Origin: JAIVJZ01 sp035296385
GTDB lineage: Bacteria; Acidobacteriota; Blastocatellia; Pyrinomonadales; Pyrinomonadaceae
Length of the DNA stretch: 42,133 nt
NCBI GenBank assembly: GCA_035296385.1
Contig: DATHBB010000091.1
Coordinates: 1 to 42,133 of the forward strand
Direction: 5' to 3'
The stretch's first letter is position 1. Each line of letters opens with the position of its first letter. Below the pieces are notes generated by a model. That model ran no database searches. It had not been told where the DNA came from and was given only the letters and a program-made list of their open reading frames with translations. Position numbers and translations under genes: made by a program. Below, piece by piece: positions 9,253-17,762 of this stretch.

Positions 9253-10989
9253 TTAACGATTGATAACTTCGGACAGCGCGCGCAAAGCGTTGTCGTCAAG
9301 CCGGTAGATGCGCGTTGATTCGACGCCCGCGAGCGAAAGCATGACGACGGGTTGAGTCGTCGCGCCGAGTTTCGCAATCAGCGCGTCGTTGCTGAAATAA
9401 CGTCGCCCGCGCGCGACGATGACGATGTCACCGACGGTCAAGTTCCGTAAAGCCGCGCGGTCGGAGAGCGAGACGGAGATGATGTCAATTCGTCCGGCGC
9501 GCGCGGCGTAATGCGTAAAAAGTTCGGGCGATTCGCTGGCGACGCGTGCGCCGGACGGTGCGAGCGCGGCGACGCGCCCTGCGGCCTCGCGCATGCTCGC
9601 GTCGTAAAATTCATCATGCGGAAAATAGCTTCCGGCGCGCTCGTGCCCGCCGCCGAGCGCGTTCGTGTAAAGACGGTAATGCGGCATCGCGCCCGCCGAC
9701 GCGTAGGCGGAAACGGCGACGAAGATCAAGGCGACCGACGCCTGCGCGTAGCCTCTGAGCGTGCCGCCCGATGAGCCGTCGCCGCGTCGTCGCTGTAGCG
9801 CCTGTGCGAGCCAGTGTCCGAGCGCGCCTATGCCGATGGCCGCAGTGATGAGTACGACGGGCAAGGCCATCGTAAAGTAGCGCGTAAATTTTCCGCCGAG
9901 CAGGGGGAAGGGGAAGAACCAGAAGAAGAGCCAGAAGAAGATGAAATAACGACCGTCGCCGAGTCGCTTACTTAGCAGCAGCGGCAGCCCGACGAGGAAG
10001 GCCGCAACGACGGCGAGAGGCAGTTTGAAGGCCATGAAGGCGTAGTAGAAATACCACGGCGAGCCTTTGAGCCAGAGCGTCATCTGGTTGCGATAGAGTT
10101 GTCCCATGAACTCATAGCCGTCGTGGCCGATGCGTTGCTCGCCCGCGAAGATGCGCATCTCGCGCCACGTGCCCGGCAACAGGATCGTGGGGTTGCAGAC
10201 GAGGAAGGCCGCGCCCATCACGGCGAAGAACAGAAGCCACTTGCGTTTGCCCATGCGCCAGCGCGTCGCGGGGATGCCTTGAAAGATGTAGTAGTACGCG
10301 CCGCTGATGGCGATCAGGTGCGGCATGTATTTCGACGCGAGCATCGCGCCGAACGCAACGGCGGTCATCCAGTAATATTTTTGCGGACGCGCCTCTCCCG
10401 ATTCCGCCGCGCGCTGCCCGCGCAGCCAGAAGACGTTTGCGAGCAGGAAAAAGAAGAGTAGAAAAGAGTCCTCTTTGGCGATGCGGTTAAAACCTATCGC
10501 CGCCGGATCGAAAGCCCACAAAGCCGCCGCGATGAGACCCGTCGGCGTGCCGAACAACTCCGACACCACGAGATAGATCAAGAACGACGTGAACGCGCCG
10601 AACAGCGCGGCGGGCAGGCGAAGCGCCGTCTCTTCCGACACGCGAAGCGACGGGCGATTTGCCGCGAAGCCCGCTCCGTTCCACTTCTCGGCGGCGACGA
10701 CGCTCGCCGTCATCAACGCCTTCATCAAAAACGGGTGCTCGCCGTTTGTCGAGGTCAGACCGTTGTTGCGGTAGTCGGAGACGGTGCGGAGTTTGTTCAA
10801 TTCGTCTTCGCTGAGTCCTTCCGCGCCGAGGCCGCCCGCGCGAAAGCCGAAGCCCGCCGCCACGATCAAGACGAGCGCGGAGACGACGAGCGCACGACTG
10901 AGCGCGCGCACGTTCTGGCCGCTGAACAGTTCGGGCTGGATGTTGGCCGTGACGGCGGTTGCAGCGGTGGCGGACAAAATTTTAGTCAA
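9253..10989 (-). CDS. Integral membrane glycosyltransferase, GT39/ArnT-PMT type
   Basis: A 578-residue polytopic protein with about ten to twelve hydrophobic segments. It is expected to move a sugar from a polyprenyl-phosphate donor to a lipid or protein on the periplasmic face. The first periplasmic loop carries the acidic motif of this superfamily (GLSEDELNKL, D62/E63 as candidate catalytic acids), followed by NGEHPFLMKALM, which matches the HPPL-like region of PMT/ArnT proteins. A soluble C-terminal domain (about 425-578) follows the last TM. No operon partner is clear: about 280 bases separate it from the FHA-protease gene upstream and about 300 from the operon downstream. The acceptor cannot be read from the sequence. 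Confidence 0.82.
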   Translation of the reverse strand: MTKILSATAATAVTANIQPELFSGQNVRALSRALVVSALVLIVAAGFGFRAGGLGAEGLSEDELNKLRTVSDYRNNGLTSTNGEHPFLMKALMTASVVAAEKWNGAGFAANRPSLRVSEETALRLPAALFGAFTSFLIYLVVSELFGTPTGLIAAALWAFDPAAIGFNRIAKEDSFLLFFFLLANVFWLRGQRAAESGEARPQKYYWMTAVAFGAMLASKYMPHLIAISGAYYYIFQGIPATRWRMGKRKWLLFFAVMGAAFLVCNPTILLPGTWREMRIFAGEQRIGHDGYEFMGQLYRNQMTLWLKGSPWYFYYAFMAFKLPLAVVAAFLVGLPLLLSKRLGDGRYFIFFWLFFWFFPFPLLGGKFTRYFTMALPVVLITAAIGIGALGHWLAQALQRRRGDGSSGGTLRGYAQASVALIFVAVSAYASAGAMPHYRLYTNALGGGHERAGSYFPHDEFYDASMREAAGRVAALAPSGARVASESPELFTHYAARAGRIDIISVSLSDRAALRNLTVGDIVIVARGRRYFSNDALIAKLGATTQPVVMLSLAGVESTRIYRLDDNALRALSEVINR

Positions 10990-11109
10990 ACTCCAAACGA
11001 GAGATCGAACGACCGCGACCGGACGGCGCGCGCGAAGTGTCTGCGCGCAAAAAAGCGAAAGATTACTTCGCCCTCCGGCGGCCTGTCAAAAACTTGCGAC
11101 GCCTAACGA

Positions 11110-11123
11110 TGTCCTAATTTCAG
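11110..11123 (+). repeat. Solo copy of the end motif of the 28191-28344 repeat element
   Basis: The 14 bases TGTCCTAATTTCAG here are identical, in inverted orientation, to the right end of the palindromic element at 28191-28344 (complement at 28327-28340). The surrounding gap (10990-11271, between two minus-strand genes) otherwise shows no gene. This may be the remnant of a decayed copy. Confidence 0.45.
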
Positions 11124-11271
11124 AAGAGCAATTCAGGCATCATCAGACGGCTTTGAGTTTAAGAACCGTGCGCGCATGCAGCCCCGCAGTTGTGACACTT
11201 TCTCGATTGTCACTACGAGCCGTCGCCGCACATCGCTCAAGTCCCTGTGTGCGACGGCAACATCAACGCGA

Positions 11272-12930
11272 TTAATTGGGTGGTGTGGTTGTCGTCGTCG
11301 TGCGCGAATCTTTGGCGGCGGCTTCGCCCGTCGAAGCTGCCGGAACGGCGTTCTCGGCGGGAGGCTCGGCGGGCTTCCAACCGGCGCGTTCCAGGAGCGG
11401 CACGGCGAAGCGCACGGGCACGGCGAAATTCGCGTCGGGCAATCCCTCGAAGATGCCGAAGTTGACGCCGATGACGCGCCCCGACTGGCCGAAGAGCGGC
11501 GCGCCCGATCCGCCCTCGGCGGTGCGAGCGTCGTAGATGATGCGGCGCGTCTGCGAATCGGTGATGTGGCCTTGCGTCGTGAACGGCTTGATCAAATTGC
11601 GCTCGGAGAGATGATTGACGAGCACGTCAATTGATGAACCGAAACGCTGCTTGATGTTGTTGGCTTCGTCGTCCGGCAAAGAGACGAGTATGCGGTCCGG
11701 CCCCGAAGGATAGCCCATCATGACGACCGCTTTACCCACGCCCGCCGCGTCCGAGTTGTCGTCAATCGGGAGCACGGGGATGTTGTTGGGGTTCGCGCCG
11801 CCGTCGAAAAAGAGCACGGCCAGATCGTCGCGCGTCGAAGCTTGTTTGAACTTGAGAGCGTATGCTTGCGCGTGGCCGGGGAAATAGGCCACGAGTTTCG
11901 TCAGGCGTGGCTTGCCGCTCACGGTGCTGCTCAAGACCATCGAGCGTTCGTCGGCCACCCAGGGCTCGACGCCGACGTGCCGGTTCGTCAACACGTAACC
12001 GCCGCCGACGTGAAAGCCCGTGCCGACGTAAAGAAATTCCGCGACCGCGCCCGTCCCGTCAGGCGTCAGCGCGTCGCTCTGCGCGGCGGCTTCCGCACCT
12101 TCCGCGCCGTCGGTCTCCGCGTCGGCCTCCGCCGCCGTTTGCGGCTGCGGGTAACGCAAAGGGCGTCCCGTCCCCGTCTCGACAAAGATGTAGGTGCCGG
12201 AAATTAAACAGACGCCGTTGCCGTATTCGCTGCGTAGTTTGGGCGCGAGCGAGAGGCTGTTGATGATGTCTTTGTTCGAGCGATTGACTTCCTCAAACTG
12301 ATTTTGCGACTCGCCCATCTTCTGATTCAGGCGCGCGATCTGCGCGTTCTGCTCTTCGATGTGGCGTCGGCTCTGCTTCAACTCTTTGAAGCCCGCGAAG
12401 CCTAGATAGAGCATGCCGCCGACGAGCGCCACCGTGATCAGGAGCGCGATGATCTTCGTGCTCCAGTTGATCTCGCGTATAAGTTCGCGCGTGAACTCGC
12501 GCAGGAAGACTTTGGCGTCGTCGCGCCGTGTGGTGGCCGCCGATTCGATGGCTGCGTTTGCGATGAAGGGCGCGACTTGAACGTCCGCGCGCCGGTTGGC
12601 GACGAGCGCGGGCGGCTGTGCGATGGGGAAAAATTGGAGTACGAAATCCGTGTCGGGGATGCGCACCTGATCGCCGTCTTCGATGGCGGCGGCGGGCGCG
12701 AGGAGCGCGCCGTTGTGAGTCAGCCGGAGCGAGCGGTCGAAATCGCCGACGCGGTAATGGCCGTTCGTTCGTTGGAGTTCGAGCAGGAAACCGTCGGCGC
12801 GCGGAATGGCATCGGGATGAAAGCGCAGTTCGCAGTCGGCGTCCGAGCCGATGCGTATACGCTCGTGCATCAGCACTTCCGTGTGCCGCTCCGCCCCGAA
12901 TTCGACGTGTACAACCAGACCACTCGCCAT
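11272..12930 (-). CDS. FHA domain - TM - trypsin-like serine protease
   Basis: Single-pass membrane protein. Numbered from the ATG at 12930, residues about 5-100 form a forkhead-associated (phosphothreonine-binding) domain (ERIRIGSDADCELRF, DGDQVRIPDTDFVLQF). A TM follows at about 158-180, then a coiled coil (about 185-225), an acidic Ala/Glu linker (about 262-292), and a trypsin-like protease with a full triad: H318 (LTNRHVG), D369 (RDDLAVLFF) and S475 (EGGSGAPLFG). The tail is Ala/Thr-rich, ending in a Thr run and PPN. The layout places the phosphopeptide reader in the cytosol and the protease outside. A TTG start 39 bases upstream (12969) is in frame, but the ATG puts the FHA strand at the N-terminus. 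No kinase is adjacent. Confidence 0.88.
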   Translation of the reverse strand: MASGLVVHVEFGAERHTEVLMHERIRIGSDADCELRFHPDAIPRADGFLLELQRTNGHYRVGDFDRSLRLTHNGALLAPAAAIEDGDQVRIPDTDFVLQFFPIAQPPALVANRRADVQVAPFIANAAIESAATTRRDDAKVFLREFTRELIREINWSTKIIALLITVALVGGMLYLGFAGFKELKQSRRHIEEQNAQIARLNQKMGESQNQFEEVNRSNKDIINSLSLAPKLRSEYGNGVCLISGTYIFVETGTGRPLRYPQPQTAAEADAETDGAEGAEAAAQSDALTPDGTGAVAEFLYVGTGFHVGGGYVLTNRHVGVEPWVADERSMVLSSTVSGKPRLTKLVAYFPGHAQAYALKFKQASTRDDLAVLFFDGGANPNNIPVLPIDDNSDAAGVGKAVVMMGYPSGPDRILVSLPDDEANNIKQRFGSSIDVLVNHLSERNLIKPFTTQGHITDSQTRRIIYDARTAEGGSGAPLFGQSGRVIGVNFGIFEGLPDANFAVPVRFAVPLLERAGWKPAEPPAENAVPAASTGEAAAKDSRTTTTTTPPN

Positions 12931-13022
12931 ATCTAAAAAACTCGATCCATAACCCGTCGCCTTAATCAAAGAGGCGACCGCGATTGCGACCGCCTCGCCT
13001 AAAATCTGCGGTCGTCGTGCGC

Positions 13023-13060
13023 GCAGTCGCCAACGCCGCTTATTTTATACTAAGATTAGC
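13023..13060. promoter_or_regulatory. Possible divergent promoter region
   Basis: The gap between the divergent FHA-protease and ferredoxin-like genes contains an AT-rich patch in otherwise GC-rich DNA. TATACT at 13046-13051 could serve as a plus-strand -10. The same patch read on the minus strand gives TAGTATAAAAT. No good -35 element was found for either, so this is only a location guess. Confidence 0.25.
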
Positions 13061-13189
13061 CTTACGGGCAAAAATTAGCCATTATGCGAAGGGTGAGAGA
13101 TACGCTGGTGCCCGCATCTTTCCAACGATTTTACAGGGGCGGTCGCGCTAATTATCCGGCGACCGTCGTTGTTTGTGAAGCGAGCAATT

Positions 13190-13603
13190 ATGAAGGATTT
13201 ATCTTTTATCGAGGACCGAGACGAGGTGTGCGCGCTGGCTCCCGTGGCCTACGCGCCGATACGCAGACACGTGCTGGTGTGCGCGGGCAAGTCCTGCACG
13301 AACGCGGGAAGCGCAGAAGTGAAAGAGGCTTTAGAGCGCGAGTTGAAGGCGCGCGGATTGTTGTTCGGCAAAGAGAAGAAGGGCAAGAACCCGCGCGGGA
13401 GCATCGTGCTGACGGAATGCGCTTCGGTCGGTTTCTGCGCGGTGGGCGCGGCTGTTTTGGTCTATCCCGACGGCGTGTGGTACGCGCAGGTGCGCGCATC
13501 GGACGTTACGGAGCTCGTCGAGGAACATCTCGTCGGCGGGCGCACGGTCGAACGGCTCGCGCTCTTAAAACTGCCCGCCGCGCCGGAACGCGAAGCGGCG
13601 TGA
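13190..13603 (+). CDS. Thioredoxin-like [2Fe-2S] ferredoxin-family protein
   Basis: A 137-residue cytosolic protein. Residues about 28-120 match the thioredoxin-fold [2Fe-2S] ferredoxin family (COG3411/PF01257 type): HVLVCAGKSC near the start, ECASVGFC in the middle, then the typical AVLVYPDGVWYAQV, EEHLVGGRTVERL ending. Four cysteines (two in each motif) could hold one [2Fe-2S] cluster. The second motif differs from the usual CLGRCGRGP form. The ATG at 13190 follows GAAGCGAG; a TTG 21 bases upstream is in frame but less likely. It stands alone, and its redox partner is unknown. Confidence 0.82.
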   Translation: MKDLSFIEDRDEVCALAPVAYAPIRRHVLVCAGKSCTNAGSAEVKEALERELKARGLLFGKEKKGKNPRGSIVLTECASVGFCAVGAAVLVYPDGVWYAQVRASDVTELVEEHLVGGRTVERLALLKLPAAPEREAA

Positions 13604-13812
13604 GCAACTTCAGTTCATACGGGTTTTCGTAAAACTAAATCGCGCGGCGACTCGTAAACCCTTCGAGTCTCAGGTCAGGTTCAAACTAGAACCGTCGAGC
13701 GTCGTGCGCAACGCTGGTGCAACAGTCTGCGGTTCGGCGCGCATCCTAGAGCGGCAGACGCTTTTGTCGTCCGTTCCGTCGGCCTACACTTCATTCAGGA
13801 GCCAACACAGAA

Positions 13813-15240
13813 ATGCTTCGTTTTTCCAAAAGAGTTCTGCAAATCTCGCTCGTCGCGGTGATCGCGCTTGTGGGCGTCGTCCCGCAGTCGCGCGCGCAAA
13901 CCAAAGTGCCGCGCCTCGATTATCGCGAGCGCACGCTCCCGAACGGCCTGCGCGTCTTGAGCGCGGTGGACAAGTCCAGCCCGACGGTGGCGATACAGGT
14001 CTGGTACAAGGTCGGCTCGAAGGACGACCCCGAAGGCCGCAGCGGCTTTGCGCATCTCTTCGAGCACATCATGTTCAAGAGCACGAAGAACATGAAATCC
14101 GAAATGATGGATCGCCTGACCGAAGACGTGGGCGGCATGAACAACGCGAGCACCGCCGACGACGTGACGATCTACTTCGAGGTCGTGCCGTCCAACTATC
14201 TGGAGACGCTCCTGTGGGCGGAAGCCGACCGCCTCGCCTCGCTCAACGTGGACGACGTGAATTTCAAGTCCGAGCGCGACGTGGTGAAAGAAGAGTATCG
14301 CGAGCGCGTTGACGCCAACCCCTTCGGCAGGCTCTTCTACATCCTGATGCAGGAGAAATCCTTCGCCAAGCATCCTTATCGCCGCCCCGGCATCGGCAGC
14401 ATCGCAGACCTCGACGCCGCCGCCATCGCCGACGTGCGCGCCTTCCATTCGACTTTCTACCGGCCTGACAACGCCACGCTCATCGTCGTCGGCGACTTCG
14501 ACCAGAAGCAACTCGACACGTGGGTTGATAAATATTTCGCCGGTATCCCGAAGCCGGATAAGCCTCTGCCGCGCGTCACTGTGAAAGAGCCGGAGCGCAC
14601 GGGCGAGATGCGCGTCGTGGAGTTCAGTCCGAGCGTGCCGCTTCCGGCGGTCGCCTTCTCGTTCCTCGCGCCGCCGAAGGCGAGCGAGGATTCGGACGCG
14701 CTGCGCATCGCCGAGTCGATTTTGTCTTCGGGCGAGTCGTCGCGCCTCTATCGCGCGCTGGTCTATGAGCAACAGGTGGCGGCGCAGGCCAGCGCGGGCA
14801 CGGACCTGCGCGAAGACGTGAGCCTCTTCCAGTTCTTCGCCATCGTCGCGGGCGGCAAGAAGCCCGACGACGCCGAGCGCGCGCTCCTCGCCGAGATCAA
14901 AAAGATGCAGGACGCGCCCGTCTCCGCCGCGGAACTCGAAAAGGCCAAGAACCAGATCATCACAGCCCAACTGCGCGAACGCGAAACCAACAACGGCAAG
15001 GCGCTCGCGCTCGGCGACGCTGCGGTTCTACTCGGCGACCCGAACCGCGCCAACACGGACATCGAACGCCTCTCGAAAGTCACGGCGGCGGACGTGCAAC
15101 GCGTGATGAAAAAATATTTGACGGACACGAACCGTCTCGTCATCTATTACCTGCCCGAATCGCTGCGCCCCGCGAAGCCCGCGGCGGAGAAGACGGGACA
15201 GGTTAATGGCAACACGCGCGAAAGCAGGGGAGGGAAATAA
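13813..15240 (+). CDS. Secreted zinc peptidase of family M16 (active subunit)
   Basis: A 475-residue secreted or periplasmic peptidase with a signal peptide (about 1-28, ending QSRAQ). The inverted zinc motif HXXEH is intact at H81-L-F-E84-H85 (FAHLFEHIMFK). The third ligand is about 75 residues downstream at E161 (DVVKEEYRERV). Two M16 halves follow, the second containing the FRPDN-type segment (STFYRPDNATLIVVGDF) typical of the bacterial processing-peptidase-like group. The gene is followed one base after its stop by a second M16 gene that lacks the zinc motif, the usual active/inactive pair of M16B enzymes. The 209-base upstream gap shows no clear promoter. Confidence 0.93.
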   Translation: MLRFSKRVLQISLVAVIALVGVVPQSRAQTKVPRLDYRERTLPNGLRVLSAVDKSSPTVAIQVWYKVGSKDDPEGRSGFAHLFEHIMFKSTKNMKSEMMDRLTEDVGGMNNASTADDVTIYFEVVPSNYLETLLWAEADRLASLNVDDVNFKSERDVVKEEYRERVDANPFGRLFYILMQEKSFAKHPYRRPGIGSIADLDAAAIADVRAFHSTFYRPDNATLIVVGDFDQKQLDTWVDKYFAGIPKPDKPLPRVTVKEPERTGEMRVVEFSPSVPLPAVAFSFLAPPKASEDSDALRIAESILSSGESSRLYRALVYEQQVAAQASAGTDLREDVSLFQFFAIVAGGKKPDDAERALLAEIKKMQDAPVSAAELEKAKNQIITAQLRERETNNGKALALGDAAVLLGDPNRANTDIERLSKVTAADVQRVMKKYLTDTNRLVIYYLPESLRPAKPAAEKTGQVNGNTRESRGGK

Positions 15241-15241
15241 C

Positions 15242-16753
15242 GTGTACAACTTCAAAAAACTTTCGCGCCGCACCTTTCAACGCACCTTTCAACTTTCCGC
15301 ACTCGCGGCATTATTTGCGTTCTCGTCTTTTACCACACGAGCGCAAGAGGCGACCGCGCAGGCCACGCCGCCGCCGCCCGCCGCTCCGCGCAGCGTCACC
15401 GTGCCGAAGCCCGTCGAGCGAACTTTGCCGAACGGGCTGCGCGTCGTCGTCGTCGAACGCAGCAACATGCCGCTCGTCTCCGCCGCGTTCGTCATCAAAA
15501 ACGGCGGCGAAGTTGACCCGCCGAAACTTTCGGGACTCGCAGACATGACGGCGTCGCTCCTGACGAAGGGCACGGCCACGCGCAGCGCGCCGCAGATCGC
15601 CGAAGCTATCGAAGCACTCGGCGGCTCGATCCAGTCGGGCGCGCGCTGGGACGCTTCGACGGCGAGCGTCGGCGTGCAGTCTTCGCGCATCAGCCCCGCG
15701 ATGGAGATACTCGCGGACGTGGTGCGCCGCCCGACCTTCAAGGACGAGGAGATCGAACGCCTCCGCGCGCAGTACATAGACGAACTGACGGTCGCGCTCG
15801 GCCAGCCCGGTTCAATCGCGCGCTTCGTCGCCTCGCGCGTCGTCTTCGGCGATGCGCCCTACGGTCACCCGCTCTCGGGCACGCCCGAATCAATCGCGCA
15901 GATCAAACGCGACGACATCGCGCGCATGCACGCGACCTACTATCGCCCCGACAACGCCATCCTCGTCATCGGCGGCGACATCAAAGCGGACGAAGCCTTC
16001 AAGACCGCCGAACGCTTCTTCGGCGACTGGCAAAAGCCGACCGCGCCGCTCGCCGCGTCGAACGCGAAAACGACCGGAGCGGCAACGGGGGCGAGCGCGC
16101 AACCGCGCGTCGTCGTCATAGATAAGCCCGACGCGGGACAGGCCGCCGTGCTCGTCGCGCGCACAGGCATACGTCGCACCGACCCCGAATTCTTTCGCGG
16201 CATCGTCGCCAACTCCGTCCTGAGCGGTTATTCGGGTCGGCTCAATCAGGAAATCCGCATCAAGCGCGGCTTGAGCTACGGCGCGCGCAGCGCTCTTGAG
16301 ACGCGGCGCGAGACAGGGCCTTTCACGGCGGAAGCGCAGACGAAAAACGAGTCGGGGGCGGTCGTCGCCGGACTCCTCTTAGGCGAACTCGTACGCCTCG
16401 CGGGCGGCGAACTCCCCGACGCTGAACTGACGCCGCGCAAGGCCGTGCTCATCGGCGGCTTCGCGCGCAACCTTGAGACCGCCGACGGGCTGGTCGCACA
16501 GGTCGCCAACCTCGCGCTCTACGGCCTGAATTTCGACGAGATCAACAACTACATCAACAACGTGCAGACGATCACGGCCAAAGACGTGCAGGGCTTCGCC
16601 GGTTCGCGGCTCGACGCGAAGGCCGCCAACATCATCATCGTCGGCGACGCCAAGAAGTTTCTCCCCGAACTCCAGAAGCAGTATAAAAACGTCGAGGTCA
16701 TACCCGTCGCCGAACTCGACCTCAACGCCGCGCAGTTGCGCAAGACGAAGTAG
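15242..16753 (+). CDS. Secreted M16-family partner lacking the zinc site
   Basis: A protein of about 503 residues with a signal peptide ending near TTRAQEA. It shares the M16 framework (ERTLPNGLRVVVVERSN, YYRPDNAILVIGGDI, GYSGRLNQEIRIKRGLSYG), but the position of HXXEH reads GLADMTASLLTKGT, so zinc cannot bind. Such proteins pair with an active M16 subunit and provide the Arg/Tyr residues that grip substrate (family knowledge); the active mate is the gene just upstream. I chose the GTG at 15242 because GGAGGG sits about seven bases before it and it starts one base after the upstream stop. An ATG at 15206 inside the previous gene is the longer alternative. Confidence 0.9.
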   Translation: MYNFKKLSRRTFQRTFQLSALAALFAFSSFTTRAQEATAQATPPPPAAPRSVTVPKPVERTLPNGLRVVVVERSNMPLVSAAFVIKNGGEVDPPKLSGLADMTASLLTKGTATRSAPQIAEAIEALGGSIQSGARWDASTASVGVQSSRISPAMEILADVVRRPTFKDEEIERLRAQYIDELTVALGQPGSIARFVASRVVFGDAPYGHPLSGTPESIAQIKRDDIARMHATYYRPDNAILVIGGDIKADEAFKTAERFFGDWQKPTAPLAASNAKTTGAATGASAQPRVVVIDKPDAGQAAVLVARTGIRRTDPEFFRGIVANSVLSGYSGRLNQEIRIKRGLSYGARSALETRRETGPFTAEAQTKNESGAVVAGLLLGELVRLAGGELPDAELTPRKAVLIGGFARNLETADGLVAQVANLALYGLNFDEINNYINNVQTITAKDVQGFAGSRLDAKAANIIIVGDAKKFLPELQKQYKNVEVIPVAELDLNAAQLRKTK

Positions 16754-16769
16754 AGTTATGATCAAGCAC

Positions 16770-16867
16770 TCACCGCAGAGACGCGGAGCAAAGCCGCAGA
16801 GAACCGCAGAGACTTAAATGATCTTCTCTGCGGCACTCTGCGGCTCGGCTCTGCGTCTCTGCGGTGA
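16770..16867. repeat. Palindromic intergenic repeat, CCGCAGAGACGC family
   Basis: The left arm starts TCACCGCAGAGACGCGGAG at 16770. The right arm ends CTGCGTCTCTGCGGTGA at 16867. Each arm itself contains two to three imperfect copies of the word CCGCAGAG. The element lies 16 bases after the M16 operon stop and could act as its terminator. It is the same outer-arm family as 1752-1927 and 28191-28344. Confidence 0.85.
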
Positions 16868-16973
16868 ACTGCTTTCTCTAACATTTAGCTGCAACCGATT
16901 TGATTGAACGTTCATCCCACTTCCCGCCTAGCACGTCTCTCCAGTCTCAGCCATAGCAAGAGAGGACTTTGCC

Positions 16974-17624
16974 ATGTCGTATAAATTTCTCGTCAAGCTG
17001 AACTCGATTTTAAGTTGCGCGTTGCTCATCCTCGCAACCTCCTTTATGCAAGGCGCGTCGGCGTCGCCGATTCGCGCGCGGCAGGACGACGAGCCGCACG
17101 CGGACGTTAAAGTCCTCATGCGCCGTCTGACTGACCGCGATGCGTTCGTGCGGCAGCGCGCGGCAGAGGAGTTGGCGCGCCTCGCCGCCGTGCCGCAACG
17201 CAAACTCGTCGAAGGCTACCGCCTGCAAGAGAAGAACGCGCGCGTGCGCCTCGCGCTCGATTGGGCGCTTTACCGCATGGGTAAATCGGAGGCGCTCTAC
17301 ACGGTCGTGCGCGATCTCGATTCAACGCGCTACAACCAGTCCGAAGCCTATCTCGCAGAACTCGAAACGCCCGCCCCGCTCTACGCGATTCTTCCACGCG
17401 TCAACGGCAACACGCAGGTCAAACTGCTCGAAGCCCTCGCGCGCGCGGGCGACGCAGACACCTTGCAAGTCGTCGAGCCGTACGCAACTTCCCCCGACCC
17501 CAAAATCGCCGACGCCGCGCGCTTCGCCACGCGCGAAATCACGCGCCGCCTCAACGCGCCCCAACCGCCCGACGCCAAAAAGCGCTCGCGGCAAGTCGGC
17601 AAAGTCTCAAGCGACACTCCATAG
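16974..17624 (+). CDS. Small secreted HEAT-repeat protein
   Basis: A 216-residue protein with a signal peptide (about 5-30, FMQGASASP). It is followed by Ala/Leu/Arg-rich helical pairs typical of HEAT repeats, for example DVKVLMRRLTDRDAFVRQRA and VKLLEALARAGDADTLQVV. No catalytic residues are seen; it is probably a protein-binding scaffold in the periplasm. The C-terminal tail is basic and Pro-rich. It is a single gene between a repeat element and a good terminator. Its target is unknown. Confidence 0.78.
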   Translation: MSYKFLVKLNSILSCALLILATSFMQGASASPIRARQDDEPHADVKVLMRRLTDRDAFVRQRAAEELARLAAVPQRKLVEGYRLQEKNARVRLALDWALYRMGKSEALYTVVRDLDSTRYNQSEAYLAELETPAPLYAILPRVNGNTQVKLLEALARAGDADTLQVVEPYATSPDPKIADAARFATREITRRLNAPQPPDAKKRSRQVGKVSSDTP

Positions 17625-17667
17625 ATCAAAATTCGGAGACGCAAAGGTAGACAGGAAAATTTTGATC
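17624..17667. repeat. Inverted repeat after the HEAT gene
   Basis: GATCAAAATT at 17624-17633 and AATTTTGATC at 17658-17667 are perfect reverse complements with a 24-base loop, beginning at the last base of the HEAT gene stop codon. Being AT-rich, it is more likely a 3' mRNA structure than a terminator on its own. Confidence 0.5.
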
Positions 17668-17675
17668 ACAAGTCG

Positions 17676-17713
17676 GAAGGCGCGAGCGTGTGTGCTCACG
17701 CCTTCTCGCTTTT
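17676..17713 (+). terminator. Rho-independent terminator of the HEAT gene
   Basis: The stem GAAGGCGCGAGC (17676-17687) pairs with GCTCACGCCTTC (17694-17705) with one mismatch, and TCGCTTTT follows. It lies about 50 bases after the HEAT gene stop and before the UbiD gene. Confidence 0.75.
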
Positions 17714-17762
17714 GTATGGTATTAAAAGCAGATAGCTAACCGCTGACGGCTAACAGCTTCCT

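Noticed and set aside
13795..14970. 391-codon minus-strand frame over the first M16 gene
   Set aside because: High GC leaves long open antisense frames; the plus strand has intact zinc motifs and a signal peptide.
15242..16753. Second M16 gene as a pseudogene because HXXEH is missing
   Set aside because: The frame is intact with a signal peptide and conserved M16 segments; loss of zinc binding is normal for the partner subunit.
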